DNA of 64,000 bases from DASUGC01 sp035606665 (GCA_035606665.1 DATNEY010000032.1:186001-250000); one strand, 5' to 3'. Positions 40,835 through 50,410 are shown, counted from the stretch's first letter. Translations and numbers: made by a program. Notes: generated by a model from the sequence alone, not told the origin.

Positions 40835-41967
40835 CGGCCACCTCCAACAAGAATTCGGTCCGGGGATGTCATGGCGAGCATCTCATTATCAGTATCAACC
40901 TCGCCGCGCCCGCCCAGCAGCGCGGCCTCGGCGAGCGCCGCCGTCAACGGCGCGAGCAGAATGCCGTTGCGGTAGTGACCGGTCGCAACAAACACATTCG
41001 GCGCGGCCTCGAGAGTACCGATGAACGGCAGCCCGTCGGCGGTCGCCGGACGAAGGCCGGCACGCGCTTCGAGAAGCGTGGCGCCGGATGCAGCCGGCAG
41101 CATCGACGTCACCGCCGACAGCAGTGATGCGACGCCCCCTGCGGTCGTGGACTCGTCGAAACCAACCTCCTCAACCGTCGCGCCGACCAGCAGAGTCCCG
41201 TTCGACCACGGCACGGTGTAGCACGCCGATCCCCACACGGGACGCAGCGGCCTCGCGCCCTTCTGCCAGCCGAGGTGCAGCAGCTGCCCGCGGACCGGCC
41301 GCACGGGCAACGCCGCCACGTTTGCAACCCGCACGCGCTTCGACCAGCTGCCCGCCGCGACGACAGCGCGATCCGCGGCGTACTTTCGTTCGCCGGCGCG
41401 CACGACGACGCCCGTCTTGGAGGATGTGATGTCGATCGCCTCAACTGCCGATTCGAACACCACGCCGGAGAATCGTGCACTGTTCACCAGCGCGGTGACG
41501 AGACTCCCGACGCCCACGAATCCATGCACGCTGATGAAGAGGCCGCCGATCGCGGCCGGCGCCAGCGCCGGCTCGAATGCGCGCGCGGCCGTGCCGTCCA
41601 TCCACTCGCCGTGCACTCGGGCTGCATCGAGCCACGATTTCACCGCTCCGAGTCGTGTGACATCGCCGTCATCCAGCGCGACTTCGAGTGTGCCCGTGCG
41701 CGCGTACTCGATTTCAACCGCCCGCCCGCTCCGCTCACCGACGCCGCGAATCCAGTCGTCGTACATCTCCAGGCTGCGCACACCCATGCGCAGCAGCGGC
41801 GTCTCACCGTGCGCTTCCGTGTACGGCGCGAGCAGCCCGGCCGACGCCCACGATGCGCCGCGTCCGTACGCGCGCATATCGAGCACGGTCACATCGGCAC
41901 CGCGCCTGGCCAGCGCTTCGGCGATGGAGGCGCCGATGATTCCGGCGCCGACAACCAGGATATTCAC
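40831..41967 (-). CDS. thiO: Glycine oxidase ThiO-type FAD oxidoreductase
   Basis: A 378-residue protein starting at GTG 41967, directly before the FAD fold (NILVVGAGIIGASIAEALARRGADVTVLD). SWASAGLLAPYTEAHGETPL is the conserved active-site loop of glycine oxidase, and YRNGILLAPLTAALAEAAL the C-terminal FAD motif. ThiO makes dehydroglycine for the thiamin thiazole, but no other thi gene lies here, so a general D- or secondary amine oxidase is also possible. It heads a four-gene coupled operon. Confidence 0.8.
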   Translation of the reverse strand: MNILVVGAGIIGASIAEALARRGADVTVLDMRAYGRGASWASAGLLAPYTEAHGETPLLRMGVRSLEMYDDWIRGVGERSGRAVEIEYARTGTLEVALDDGDVTRLGAVKSWLDAARVHGEWMDGTAARAFEPALAPAAIGGLFISVHGFVGVGSLVTALVNSARFSGVVFESAVEAIDITSSKTGVVVRAGERKYAADRAVVAAGSWSKRVRVANVAALPVRPVRGQLLHLGWQKGARPLRPVWGSACYTVPWSNGTLLVGATVEEVGFDESTTAGGVASLLSAVTSMLPAASGATLLEARAGLRPATADGLPFIGTLEAAPNVFVATGHYRNGILLAPLTAALAEAALLGGRGEVDTDNEMLAMTSPDRILVGGGR

Positions 41968-42088
41968 AGCGCTATCGTACCCGTCAGATGACTCCTGTCC
42001 TCTGTCGCGGCACCTGTTTCCGGCCGAAACTGCCCGGGTATAGAGTGCCCTGTACGGCATGGGCCTTGCTGGGTAACAGAGTGTGGCG

Positions 42089-43069
42089 ATGGGCAAGACG
42101 GCATTAATCGTGACGGTGGGAGCGGTTTCGGCGCTGTCGGTGGGCGCTGGGACGTTCCTGGCGTTTCGCGCCAATCAGACGCCGGCGCCCGCGATCCAGG
42201 ACTTTGAGTCGGCGAGGCCCGTAATGCGTCCGCCGGAACCGGCGCCACCCGCCGAGCCCGATCGCACCACACCCACTCGCGTCGTCACCGAGCATCCGCA
42301 GCCGGTCACTACGGCCCGTCTGGCGGCGCCGCGCGAATCCGGCGCGGTCGAGCCGGCGGCCCGGCCGCCCGCCACGCCACCGGCGTCCGATCCGCTCGCC
42401 ACCCCGGCAGTGACGGCTCCGCCACCGGTACAGAACGTTGAACCTCCGCCGGTCACTGCCGCGGCCGGCAACGCGGCGGCAACTGCAGCAATCGAACCGC
42501 CGCCCGTTCCGGAGCGGCCGAAGCCGCGCTTCGAGGAAGTCACCGTCAAGGCGGATTCGGTTGTGGGGATCAGGATCGACCAGAGCATTTCATCGGAAAC
42601 CGCGCGCGTCGAGGACCGCATAACCGCCAAGGTGACGCGCGACGTCACGGTCGAGGGCCGCACCGCGATCGCCGCGGGCACGAAGCTCGAGGGCGTCGTG
42701 ACGATGGTGGAGCGTGGAGGCAAGTTCAAGGAGCGCGCGCGCCTCGCGATCCGGTTCAACACATTCATACTCGCCGACGGCTTGCGCGTCCCGATTCAGA
42801 CCGAGGCGATTCTGCGCGAGGGCGACTCGCCCTCGAGCGAAGCAGGATCGAAGATCGGCGGGGCGGCCGTCGCCGGCGCCATCATCGGCGGACTGATCGG
42901 CGGCAAGCGCGGCGCGGTGATTGGATCGACCGCAGGGGCGGCCGGCGGCACGGCCGTGGTCGCGTCCGGCGGACGCAACGAGGCGACGATTCAGAGCGGC
43001 GCGCCGCTGACCGTCCGTCTCACGGCGCCCGTCGCGATCACGATTGAGCGGGAGTACGAGATTCGCTGA
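42089..43069 (+). CDS. Glycine-zipper envelope protein, paralogue of the 21.3 kb gene
   Basis: A 326-residue protein from ATG 42089; a GTG six bases earlier is possible. The N-terminal segment LIVTVGAVSALSVGAGTFLAF is a membrane anchor or uncleaved signal. A long Pro/Ala/Val linker follows (residues about 30-140). Next is the core VVGIRIDQSISSETARVEDRITAKVTRDVTVEG and a glycine zipper (IGGAAVAGAIIGGLIGGKRGAVIGSTAGAAGG). The last 32 bases overlap the SixA gene on the other strand. It probably acts between membrane and cell wall; its function is unknown. Confidence 0.75.
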   Translation: MGKTALIVTVGAVSALSVGAGTFLAFRANQTPAPAIQDFESARPVMRPPEPAPPAEPDRTTPTRVVTEHPQPVTTARLAAPRESGAVEPAARPPATPPASDPLATPAVTAPPPVQNVEPPPVTAAAGNAAATAAIEPPPVPERPKPRFEEVTVKADSVVGIRIDQSISSETARVEDRITAKVTRDVTVEGRTAIAAGTKLEGVVTMVERGGKFKERARLAIRFNTFILADGLRVPIQTEAILREGDSPSSEAGSKIGGAAVAGAIIGGLIGGKRGAVIGSTAGAAGGTAVVASGGRNEATIQSGAPLTVRLTAPVAITIEREYEIR

Positions 43070-43487
43070 AGACCCGCCAGGCGCCGTTCTCTTCCCGTTC
43101 GAGTCCCACCATTCCATGAAGCGGCATCGACGCGGCACCTGCCGTCAGCAGCGCCATCAAGCGGGCAATGTGCGGCATGTGACCCACGAGAAGAACGTCG
43201 CGGGTCTCCGCCGCCAGCTCGTCGCGCAGCCACTCGGGCGGATCATCCGGCCGCAGACCACGAATCATTCTGAAGTCCGCGAACGGCGCGCAGGAGCGAA
43301 AGAACGCCTCGGCGGTCTCCCGCGACCGGAGTTTGCCGCTGTGCCAGATCGCCGCGGGCTTGAACCCGGTGGCCGCCACCGCATCCGCGAGCTCCGCCGC
43401 CTGCGCACGGCCGCGCGAAGAAAGAGGACGCTGCGGATCCACGTCAGGACCCACGGCGTCGGCGTGATGCACGAGAACAACTCGCAT
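43038..43487 (-). CDS. SixA-like phosphohistidine phosphatase
   Basis: A 149-residue protein with the size and layout of SixA: VLVHHADAVGPDVDPQRPLSSRGRAQA at the N-terminus and LLVGHMPHIARLMALL as the second histidine motif. The usual RHG motif reads HHAD: the phospho-accepting histidine is kept, but the preceding arginine that would help bind phosphate is histidine. It may act on phosphohistidine proteins. The gene is antisense to the tail of its downstream neighbour, and an inverted repeat lies just upstream. Confidence 0.8.
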   Translation of the reverse strand: MRVVLVHHADAVGPDVDPQRPLSSRGRAQAAELADAVAATGFKPAAIWHSGKLRSRETAEAFFRSCAPFADFRMIRGLRPDDPPEWLRDELAAETRDVLLVGHMPHIARLMALLTAGAASMPLHGMVGLEREENGAWRVFSESRTPAQS

Positions 43488-43495
43488 AGGTGTCG

Positions 43496-43515
43496 CGGCG
43501 GGCTTTAGCCCGCCG
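43496..43515. repeat. Palindrome CGGCGGGCT-tt-AGCCCGCCG
   Basis: Perfect nine-base arms between the divergent SixA and MFS starts. It is a member of the dispersed REP-type family (compare 21266). It overlaps the region that should hold both promoters. Confidence 0.8.
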
Positions 43516-43540
43516 GACCGATGATAGTGTAGGCGCGCCC

Positions 43541-44842
43541 ATGCGGCGTCCGATCTCCCGCCTCTCGGTCGCGTCGTGGGTCGTCTACGACCTGGCCAAC
43601 ACGATCTACTCGATGGGCGTCGTCTCGCTCTTCTATCCGAACTTCGTCGAGCACGTCGTCGGCGAAAAGAGCGTGGGCCGCGTGTTCGGAACGATTCAGG
43701 GTATTTCCTACGCGCTCATCTTCGTACTCTCACCGACGCTCGGCGCGATGACGGATCGTGCACGCCGGCGCATGCCGTTTCTCGTCTGGACGACGTTCCT
43801 CTGCGTGGCGGCGAGCGTGTTCATCGGGCGAGGATCGTTCTGGATGTCAGCGGTTCTCTTCATCTTTTCGAATGCGGCATACCAGGCCGGCATTCAGTTC
43901 TACGACTCGCTGCTCGTGGATGTCACGACCGAGGAAAACCGCGGCCGCGTCAGCGGCGTCGGCGTCGGGATCGGCTACATCGGATCGTTCGTCGCTGTCG
44001 GAATCGGCCAGTTGCTCGGTGAGGGCAGCTTCACCACGCCCGAAGAGTACTGGCCGCTGTTCATGTGGCTCGGCGCGGGCTTCGTCGCGCTCTCGATTCC
44101 CTGCTTCCTTTTCGTGCGCGAGCGGGGCAATCCGAATCCGCAGCCGGTGTTCCAGTGGAGTGCGATCCGGTCGTCGGCACAGCAGACGATCGACACGTTC
44201 AGATCGGGGCGCCGCTATCCGGGACTTACCCGCTTTCTCGTCGGACGTGTGTTCTATACCGACGCCATCAACACGACGATAGGCTTCATGGCGCTGTACG
44301 TGGTGCACGTCGCTTCGGCCGCCGGACTGGGCAAACCCGAAGCCGCCGATCTCCGGAACAACGTGATGATGGTGGCGATTGGTATCGCGGTGCTGGCAGG
44401 ACTCGTCTGGGGCCGATTGACGGATCGTCTCGGACCGAAGCGCACGCTGAACATCGTGTTGTACCTGTGGATGGGTACGCTCGGACTCCTCATCGCACTG
44501 GGATCGCTCGGGCTGTCACTCAACCTCCTGTACGTCGGCGGATCTCTCATCGGCATTGCGATGGCCGGCATCTGGGCGTCCGACCGGCCGTACATGCTTC
44601 GGCTCACGCCGCCGGATCGCGTCGGTGAGTTCTACGGGCTCTACGGCATGGTGGGCCGCTTTTCCGCCATCACCGGACCGTTGCTGTGGGCCGCGGCGAC
44701 GTGGATCTTCGTCGAGACGCTCAGGCTCGACGTCGTGATCGGCGACGCCATTGGAGTGGCGCTGATGCTCGGCATGATTCTCGTCAGCTATCGCATCCTC
44801 CAACCCGTCACCGACGAGCGCCGGGACTGGTCCACGCTGTAA
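43541..44842 (+). CDS. MFS transporter, UMF1/Atg22-like
   Basis: A 433-residue carrier from ATG 43541; the in-frame extension upstream runs through the palindrome and is not protein-like. SVASWVVYDLANTIYSMGVVSLFYPNF is the typical first segment of the UMF1 group, SPTLGAMTDRARRRMPFLV the MFS loop 2-3 motif, and LVWGRLTDRLGPKRTLNI the matching motif of the second half. About 12 helices. The substrate is unknown. Another MFS gene follows 15 bases downstream. Confidence 0.85.
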   Translation: MRRPISRLSVASWVVYDLANTIYSMGVVSLFYPNFVEHVVGEKSVGRVFGTIQGISYALIFVLSPTLGAMTDRARRRMPFLVWTTFLCVAASVFIGRGSFWMSAVLFIFSNAAYQAGIQFYDSLLVDVTTEENRGRVSGVGVGIGYIGSFVAVGIGQLLGEGSFTTPEEYWPLFMWLGAGFVALSIPCFLFVRERGNPNPQPVFQWSAIRSSAQQTIDTFRSGRRYPGLTRFLVGRVFYTDAINTTIGFMALYVVHVASAAGLGKPEAADLRNNVMMVAIGIAVLAGLVWGRLTDRLGPKRTLNIVLYLWMGTLGLLIALGSLGLSLNLLYVGGSLIGIAMAGIWASDRPYMLRLTPPDRVGEFYGLYGMVGRFSAITGPLLWAAATWIFVETLRLDVVIGDAIGVALMLGMILVSYRILQPVTDERRDWSTL

Positions 44843-44857
44843 GCTGAACGGCTGGAC

Positions 44858-46117
44858 ATGGAGCCGACATCCGCGGCGGGCAAGCCGCCTATCTCCGCCA
44901 AGGCTACGGTGGGCGAGCCCACCCGCGCGGCCGTCACGTTTATTTTCGTCACCGTTCTGCTCGACATCGTCGCGCTCGGAATGATCATTCCCGTGCTGCC
45001 AAAGCTCATCGAGGTGTTCGAGGGCGGCAACACCGCGCGAGCCGCGGAGACGATCGCCATCTTCGGCACTGTGTGGGCCACCGCGCAGTTTTTCGCCTCG
45101 CCGATCCTGGGCGCGCTCTCCGATCGATTCGGCAGACGGCCCGTCATCCTGCTTTCGAACCTGGGCCTTGGCCTCGACTACATCGTGATGGCGCTTGCAC
45201 CGACGCTCGGCTGGCTCGTGGCCGGCCGCATTTTCTCCGGCGTCACCTCCGCGAGCATCGCTACCGCGTTTGCCTACGTGGCGGACGTGACGACGCCGGA
45301 GAAACGCGCGCGGACGTACGGAATGATGGGCGCCGCGTTCGGCATCGGCTTCGTCATCGGGCCCGCCCTTGGCGGAGTGCTGAGCACCGTCAGTCCGAGA
45401 ATGCCGTTCTGGTTCGCCGCGGGCTTCAGCTTGACCAACTTCCTCTACGGCACGTTCATCCTGCCGGAATCGCTGCCGCCCGAACGGCGCGGGCTGTTTT
45501 CATGGAAGCGCGCGAATCCAGTGGGATCGCTACAGCTCCTGCGCAAGTATCCGCAGCTCGTCGGGTTCGCGAGCCTGCATTTTCTCTATCATCTGGCGCA
45601 TCAGACGCTCGCTTCCGTCTTCGTCCTGTACGCGGGATTCCGTTACGGCTGGTCCGCCATGGACGTCGGCCTGGCGATGACGGGCGTCGGTCTCACCGTC
45701 GCAATCGTGCAGGGCGGACTCGTCGGAAGGCTCTCTGCAAGATTCGGCGAGCGACGCACGCTCGTCGCCGGTCTGCTCTTCGGCGCGGCGGGCTTCGCGA
45801 TTTACGGCCTCGCGCCGACCGGCTTCATGTTCGCGATCGGTATCCCGGTCATGTCGCTGTGGGGACTCTACGGACCGTCCAATCAGGCACTGATGACGCG
45901 CCGCGTCGGCCCGGCCGAGCAAGGCAGACTCCAGGGGGCGCTCAGCAGCATCATGGGCATCACCGGCATCTTCGGCCCCGCGCTCTTCAGCCTGATCTTC
46001 GCCGGCGTCATCGGCCGGTACGGCTATCTCGGAATCCCTGGCGCGCCCTTTCTGCTGGCGTCCGCGTTGCTGCTGACGGCGGCGGTGATCGCGGAGAGGC
46101 TGACGCGGGTTCCTTAG
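44858..46117 (+). CDS. MFS drug/sugar transporter, TetA-like
   Basis: A 419-residue carrier with about 12 helices. VTVLLDIVALGMIIPVLPKLIEVF is the first helix of the Tet/TCR branch of drug-H+ antiporters, ALSDRFGRRPVILLSNLGLGLDYIVMALAP holds the loop 2-3 motif, and GFVIGPALGGVLS is the antiporter motif in helix 5. The match to tetracycline exporters is at family level; I do not claim resistance. It lies 15 bases after the UMF1-like gene in the same direction. Confidence 0.85.
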   Translation: MEPTSAAGKPPISAKATVGEPTRAAVTFIFVTVLLDIVALGMIIPVLPKLIEVFEGGNTARAAETIAIFGTVWATAQFFASPILGALSDRFGRRPVILLSNLGLGLDYIVMALAPTLGWLVAGRIFSGVTSASIATAFAYVADVTTPEKRARTYGMMGAAFGIGFVIGPALGGVLSTVSPRMPFWFAAGFSLTNFLYGTFILPESLPPERRGLFSWKRANPVGSLQLLRKYPQLVGFASLHFLYHLAHQTLASVFVLYAGFRYGWSAMDVGLAMTGVGLTVAIVQGGLVGRLSARFGERRTLVAGLLFGAAGFAIYGLAPTGFMFAIGIPVMSLWGLYGPSNQALMTRRVGPAEQGRLQGALSSIMGITGIFGPALFSLIFAGVIGRYGYLGIPGAPFLLASALLLTAAVIAERLTRVP

Positions 46118-46157
46118 GAACTGTTAATGTTTCCCTCTCTGCCGCGTCTCTAACAAG

Positions 46158-48590
46158 ATGACCTTCCTCCAGGATCTGAAGTTCGGTCTGCGCCTTCTCC
46201 GCCGTACCCCCTGGTTCACGCTGGCCGGAGTCCTGTCTCTTGCCGTGGGACTCGGCGCGGGGTTGGCGCTGTTCATCTTCATGAACGGGCTTCTGTACCG
46301 TCCCATCCAGGGCCGGGACACGGCCGAAGTGCAGCGGCTGTTCACATCCACCTCGCGGGGGTCCAGGTACGGCTCCTCGTCGCTCGCGGACTTCCGGGCC
46401 TTCGAAGCGGCGCCTGGTGTGTTTCGAACAGCCTGTGCGACCGCTCGCACACGCGCGAACGTTACCGTCGATGGCCAGACGACGCCCGTGCCGGGCGCGA
46501 TCATGACCGGAGGTTGCTTTGCAACGCTCGGTCTCCGTGCGCACGCTGGCCGGTTGCTGGTCCCAACGGACGATGCGATATCCGGCGACACGCCGGCAAT
46601 CGTCATCAGCTACTCGACATTCGTTCAGAGATTCGGCGGAGACAACGCGATCATCGGCAAGAGCGCCACGCTGAATGGCCAAGCCGTCACGATGGTGGGA
46701 GTCACCGAGCCGGGATTCAGCGGCCTCAGCCTGGACAACGGCGCCGCCTTCTTTGCGCCAGCGTCGCTGGCGACTGCCCTGCTCTCACCAAAGGTCCTCA
46801 CCGATCGCAGCCATCGTTTTTTCGTCGTCTACGCCAGGCTCGCCGATGGCGTCACGTCCGAGGCGGCCACGGAGCGCCTCACAGCGGTTGCGGCGCAGCT
46901 CCGGACGGAGGATCCCATCTCGTGGACGCAGCAGGATGGCAGCAGCCGATCGGTCACGGTCGCGCGGGAGATCGACTCCCGCTTCGCGAACGGGGGTGGT
47001 GAAACCGAAATGGCCGCGATGACGCTGGCCGGCATCGTCGGACTCGCGGCCATGGCGTGCATGAACCTGGCGACGATGGTGATGGCGCGGGGCGCGGGGC
47101 GCACGCGCGAGCTCAACATCCGGCTGTCGCTAGGCGCCTCGCGCGGCCGCATCATCCGGCAGCTCGCGACGGAGAGCCTGCTCGTGAGCGTCGGGGGCAT
47201 TGTCATCGCCGGGGCGGTCATCGCCGCGGCGCTGCACCTCTTCAACGTGTACCGCCCGGTGGAGGTGCCCGCGTTCAACGTGGGAATGGACTGGCGGGTC
47301 GCCGCAGTGGCGACGCTGCTGGCATTACTGGCGCCGATGTTCTTCGGCCTGGCACCGGGTGCGCACGCGCTTCGTCTTGCGATTGCGGAAGGCCTGCGCG
47401 CGCGGGCGCCAATCGTTCGACGCCGTCGAATCCGCCTGGGCGCGCGCGAAATCCTGATCGCCGCTCAGGTCACCGTGTCTTTTGCCCTGCTCGTCTCGGC
47501 CACGCTGTTCCTCAAGTCGCTGGCTGAACCGCCGCCCGGCGCGAGCAATCCGATCACCAGAAACCTGACGATCGTGCCCGTCGAACTGAATACGATCACG
47601 AACTCGATCGACGAGACCCATCGGGTGACGGCAAGCCTGCTCGAGGCTGCCGCGCGTACCCCGGACGTGGACGGCGCGACGCTCGCCGGCGTCGTCCCGA
47701 TGACGGGCTCCTCGATAGGTTTCTCCGGTCGCGATGGCGATCGACCTGGCGATCCGGAGCAAGTGTTCGACGCCAACGTCATCGGGCCCGGGTACTTCCG
47801 CACCACCGGCGTGAACCTGATCGCCGGACGCGACTTCAGCGTCGGCGATACAGACCGCTCCGCCCAGGTAGCGATCGTCAGCGAGTCTCTCGCACGCGAG
47901 TTATGGCAGACCACAGCTGCGGTGGGCCGGACCCTTCAGCTGGATGAGAAGCGCCACGAAGTCATTGGCGTCGTCGCCGACGTACCGTACCGGTCGTTCA
48001 CGGCGACCTCTCATCCCGTTCTCTACATTCCGGCGGCACAGAGCTCGCCGTATCGCTTCCTCATCCATGCCCACACCAGGAATGCGCAGGCGATTGCCAG
48101 GCTGACCGACGCGCTCCGATCGGTCGATGCCCGCGTCGAAATCGGATCGCCGCGCTCGATGAACGACTACGTGAACTATTCTCGAATCGAAGCGCGGCTC
48201 GTACAGTGGGCGAGCGGCACGGCCGGCGTCCTGCAGCTTGGCTTGGCGCTCATGGCAACGTGGGGCCTCGTCGCGTATGCCGTTCAGCGGCGAACCGCGG
48301 AAATCGCCGTGCGCCGCGCCCTCGGGGCGACCGACTCCGGAATCCTGAAACTGGTCATGAAACCGAGTCTCTGGCTGCTGGCCATTGGCGGCATCGCCGG
48401 CTCCGGGATCGGCATACTCGCCGCGCAAGTGCTGATTTCCGAGTTCAGCGGCCTGGCGCCGCTCGATCCAGTAATGATCGTCCCGGCGGCCGGGCTGCTC
48501 ACGGCGGTGGTTGTCATCGCGGCCTGGATCCCGGCGAGGCGCGCGATCGCAATTCAGCCGGCGGCGGCGCTGAGGGCCGGAGACAACTAA
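46158..48590 (+). CDS. MacB/FtsX-type ABC permease without PadR partner
   Basis: An 810-residue protein. It starts directly with the inner-membrane region (LKFGLRLLRRTPWFTLAGVLSLAVGLGAGLALFIF) and lacks the soluble prefix of the other two permeases. A MacB-like periplasmic domain follows, then two FtsX blocks (GLAAMACMNLATMVMARGAGRTRELNIRLSLGAS; AEIAVRRALGATDSGILKLVMKP). There is no ATPase or PadR gene nearby. The ATG at 46158 has no clear Shine-Dalgarno. It is convergent with the DUF4437 cupin. Confidence 0.85.
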   Translation: MTFLQDLKFGLRLLRRTPWFTLAGVLSLAVGLGAGLALFIFMNGLLYRPIQGRDTAEVQRLFTSTSRGSRYGSSSLADFRAFEAAPGVFRTACATARTRANVTVDGQTTPVPGAIMTGGCFATLGLRAHAGRLLVPTDDAISGDTPAIVISYSTFVQRFGGDNAIIGKSATLNGQAVTMVGVTEPGFSGLSLDNGAAFFAPASLATALLSPKVLTDRSHRFFVVYARLADGVTSEAATERLTAVAAQLRTEDPISWTQQDGSSRSVTVAREIDSRFANGGGETEMAAMTLAGIVGLAAMACMNLATMVMARGAGRTRELNIRLSLGASRGRIIRQLATESLLVSVGGIVIAGAVIAAALHLFNVYRPVEVPAFNVGMDWRVAAVATLLALLAPMFFGLAPGAHALRLAIAEGLRARAPIVRRRRIRLGAREILIAAQVTVSFALLVSATLFLKSLAEPPPGASNPITRNLTIVPVELNTITNSIDETHRVTASLLEAAARTPDVDGATLAGVVPMTGSSIGFSGRDGDRPGDPEQVFDANVIGPGYFRTTGVNLIAGRDFSVGDTDRSAQVAIVSESLARELWQTTAAVGRTLQLDEKRHEVIGVVADVPYRSFTATSHPVLYIPAAQSSPYRFLIHAHTRNAQAIARLTDALRSVDARVEIGSPRSMNDYVNYSRIEARLVQWASGTAGVLQLGLALMATWGLVAYAVQRRTAEIAVRRALGATDSGILKLVMKPSLWLLAIGGIAGSGIGILAAQVLISEFSGLAPLDPVMIVPAAGLLTAVVVIAAWIPARRAIAIQPAAALRAGDN

Positions 48591-48603
48591 CGCTTGATGA
48601 CCA

Positions 48604-49062
48604 CTACGGCGTCTTGGCCGGAATGAAATCGTTCGGCCCGTGCTGGTGCACGAAGACGATGCACTCACCCGGGCCCTTGCAGATGTCGTTGTGCACCTGC
48701 TTGCCCGGCTGGTAGACGTACGACCCGACCGGGTACTCGCGTCCCTTGTTCGTCGCATCGTTAGTGTGAATCCAGGCGCCCTGAATCCCGATGGCATGGT
48801 AGGCCGCCGTGTGCGTGTGGCCGCCCGCCTCAAAGCCTCCTGGGATCTTCAGCAGAAATCCGTGGTCCGTTGATTTCGCGCGGTCGCCCCACAGCGGTGC
48901 CGCCATCAGTGGACTTCCCGGCCCCATGGGCTCCCACTTCAGCGATGCAAACGGCATGTTCACGGCCTTCGCACCCTGCACCGCGCCGACCGTGTATGAC
49001 ACTCCGGCCACCGTCACGATCACCAGGATCAACAACGAGGTTTTCAGCAGACGTGACTTCAT
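48604..49062 (-). CDS. DUF4437/cupin-like exported protein
   Basis: A 152-residue protein with an N-terminal hydrophobic segment (SLLILVIVTVAGVSYTVGAV). The rest is a cupin barrel: MPFASLKWEPMGPGSPLMAAPLWGD and FEAGGHTHTAAYHAIGIQGAWIH with the two histidines of the metal site, ending YVYQPGKQVHNDICKGPGECIVFVHQHG. The DUF4437 assignment is good; the activity is unknown. It starts after a clear AAGGAGG-type ribosome site and is convergent with the 810-residue permease. Confidence 0.8.
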   Translation of the reverse strand: MKSRLLKTSLLILVIVTVAGVSYTVGAVQGAKAVNMPFASLKWEPMGPGSPLMAAPLWGDRAKSTDHGFLLKIPGGFEAGGHTHTAAYHAIGIQGAWIHTNDATNKGREYPVGSYVYQPGKQVHNDICKGPGECIVFVHQHGPNDFIPAKTP

Positions 49063-49105
49063 CGCTTTCCTCCTTTTAAACCGACGAGTTACATTTCCCT
49101 ACGTG

Positions 49106-50410
49106 TCAGCGCGCAAGTCTCAGCAACAGCACCGCCGCGCGCTTGGTCTGGATCGGCAGCGCGGCAAGATCCCCGGTTTCCTTCGGCGAATGATCGTCCG
49201 TGCCCTTCATCCCTACCGCATCGATGATCATCGTCGCGTGGCCGGCGACGAATGATACGTCGGCGGCGCCGGCGCGATCGGGACTGACTGCCGTCACGGG
49301 ACCAGTCCCAAGATCGCGGCTCGCGCGGTCGTACATCACGAGCAGGCGCTCGTTGCCGGCCGTCGGCGCGAGCGGCGGATAGCCCTCGTCGAACGTGAGT
49401 GTTGCCGTCGTCTTTGACAGCGACGTCTTCACGATCGCGCGCATTGTTTCCATCGCCTTCTCGAACTGGCCTGGCGTGAGCGCGCGCAAGTCCCCCGACA
49501 CGACGGTCTTCGCGGCGACGACGTTGGTTTTGCCGGCCGCGGTGCCGCTGGAGAGCGCGCCATCGAATTCCACGGATGTGCCGCCGAGGAACACACCGGG
49601 GTTGAACGTGAGATGCGGTTGGCCTGCGAGCCGCACGCGGAAGCTGTTGACGATGCGGGCGGCTTCGTAGATCGCGCCCGCGCCGAGGTCGGCGCCGAAG
49701 ACCTGCGACGAGTGACCCGTCACACCGGTCGTTTCGAGGCGCCACGACGTCGTGCCGCGCCGGGCGGTGACGGCGTGCGCGGGATTGCCGTCGCCGTTCT
49801 CGAATCCAATCGCCACGGCGGCGCCCTTCGCGGCCGCGACGAGCGGCGCGCGCGCTTTCGCGAGCGGCCGGCCGGTCGATTCCTCGTCGCCGGTCATCAC
49901 GACCGTCACGTTCATGCGGTCGAGCGCGCCCGTCGATTTCAGCGCCTTGAGCGCGTACAGCATGATGACGTCCCCGCCCTTCATGTCGCAGATGCCCGGG
50001 CCTTTGGCGTGCGTCGCGTCGACTTTCTCGAACTTCTGGAAGGGGCTGTCCTTCTCGAACACCGTGTCGAGGTGGCCGATGAGCAGGATCTTCTGTCCGG
50101 GCCCGGCATGCGTCGCGACAAGATGGCCGGCGCGATTCCACGCCGCGCCGTCGATCCACTCGGTCTTGAATCCGAGCGCGTCGAATTCCCTGCGGAACAG
50201 CGCGCCCACTTCGCGGACGCCGGCGAAGTTCATCGACCCACTATTGATGTTGACGGCACGCTCGAGCAGCGCCAGCGCCTCGGCGTTGTTCGCATCGACG
50301 AACGCCGCCAGCTTCTTCTCCTCAGCCGACAGTGTCCCCTGGGCGGGAAGGCTGGCACCGAGCAACAGGAGTGCGGCGGAGGCAATCGACAGTCGGCGTC
50401 GGATTCTCAT
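49106..50410 (-). CDS. M20-family metallopeptidase, exported
   Basis: A 434-residue protein from ATG 50410 (a TTG three codons earlier is possible) with a signal peptide (RRLSIASAALLLLGASLPAQ). The metal ligands are in LLIGHLDTVF (His and Asp), GDEESTG (catalytic and ligand Glu), and the C-terminal GMKGTDDHSPKETGDL. The central ATSWRLETTGVTGHSSQV is the dimerisation-domain region. It is related to glutamate carboxypeptidase and aminoacylase-type enzymes. It is divergent from the secretin-N-like gene, with 65 bases between starts. Confidence 0.9.
   Translation of the reverse strand: MRIRRRLSIASAALLLLGASLPAQGTLSAEEKKLAAFVDANNAEALALLERAVNINSGSMNFAGVREVGALFRREFDALGFKTEWIDGAAWNRAGHLVATHAGPGQKILLIGHLDTVFEKDSPFQKFEKVDATHAKGPGICDMKGGDVIMLYALKALKSTGALDRMNVTVVMTGDEESTGRPLAKARAPLVAAAKGAAVAIGFENGDGNPAHAVTARRGTTSWRLETTGVTGHSSQVFGADLGAGAIYEAARIVNSFRVRLAGQPHLTFNPGVFLGGTSVEFDGALSSGTAAGKTNVVAAKTVVSGDLRALTPGQFEKAMETMRAIVKTSLSKTTATLTFDEGYPPLAPTAGNERLLVMYDRASRDLGTGPVTAVSPDRAGAADVSFVAGHATMIIDAVGMKGTDDHSPKETGDLAALPIQTKRAAVLLLRLAR

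Noticed and set aside
44858..46117. Tetracycline resistance gene
   Set aside because: Only family-level similarity to Tet-type MFS carriers; nothing supports a resistance claim.
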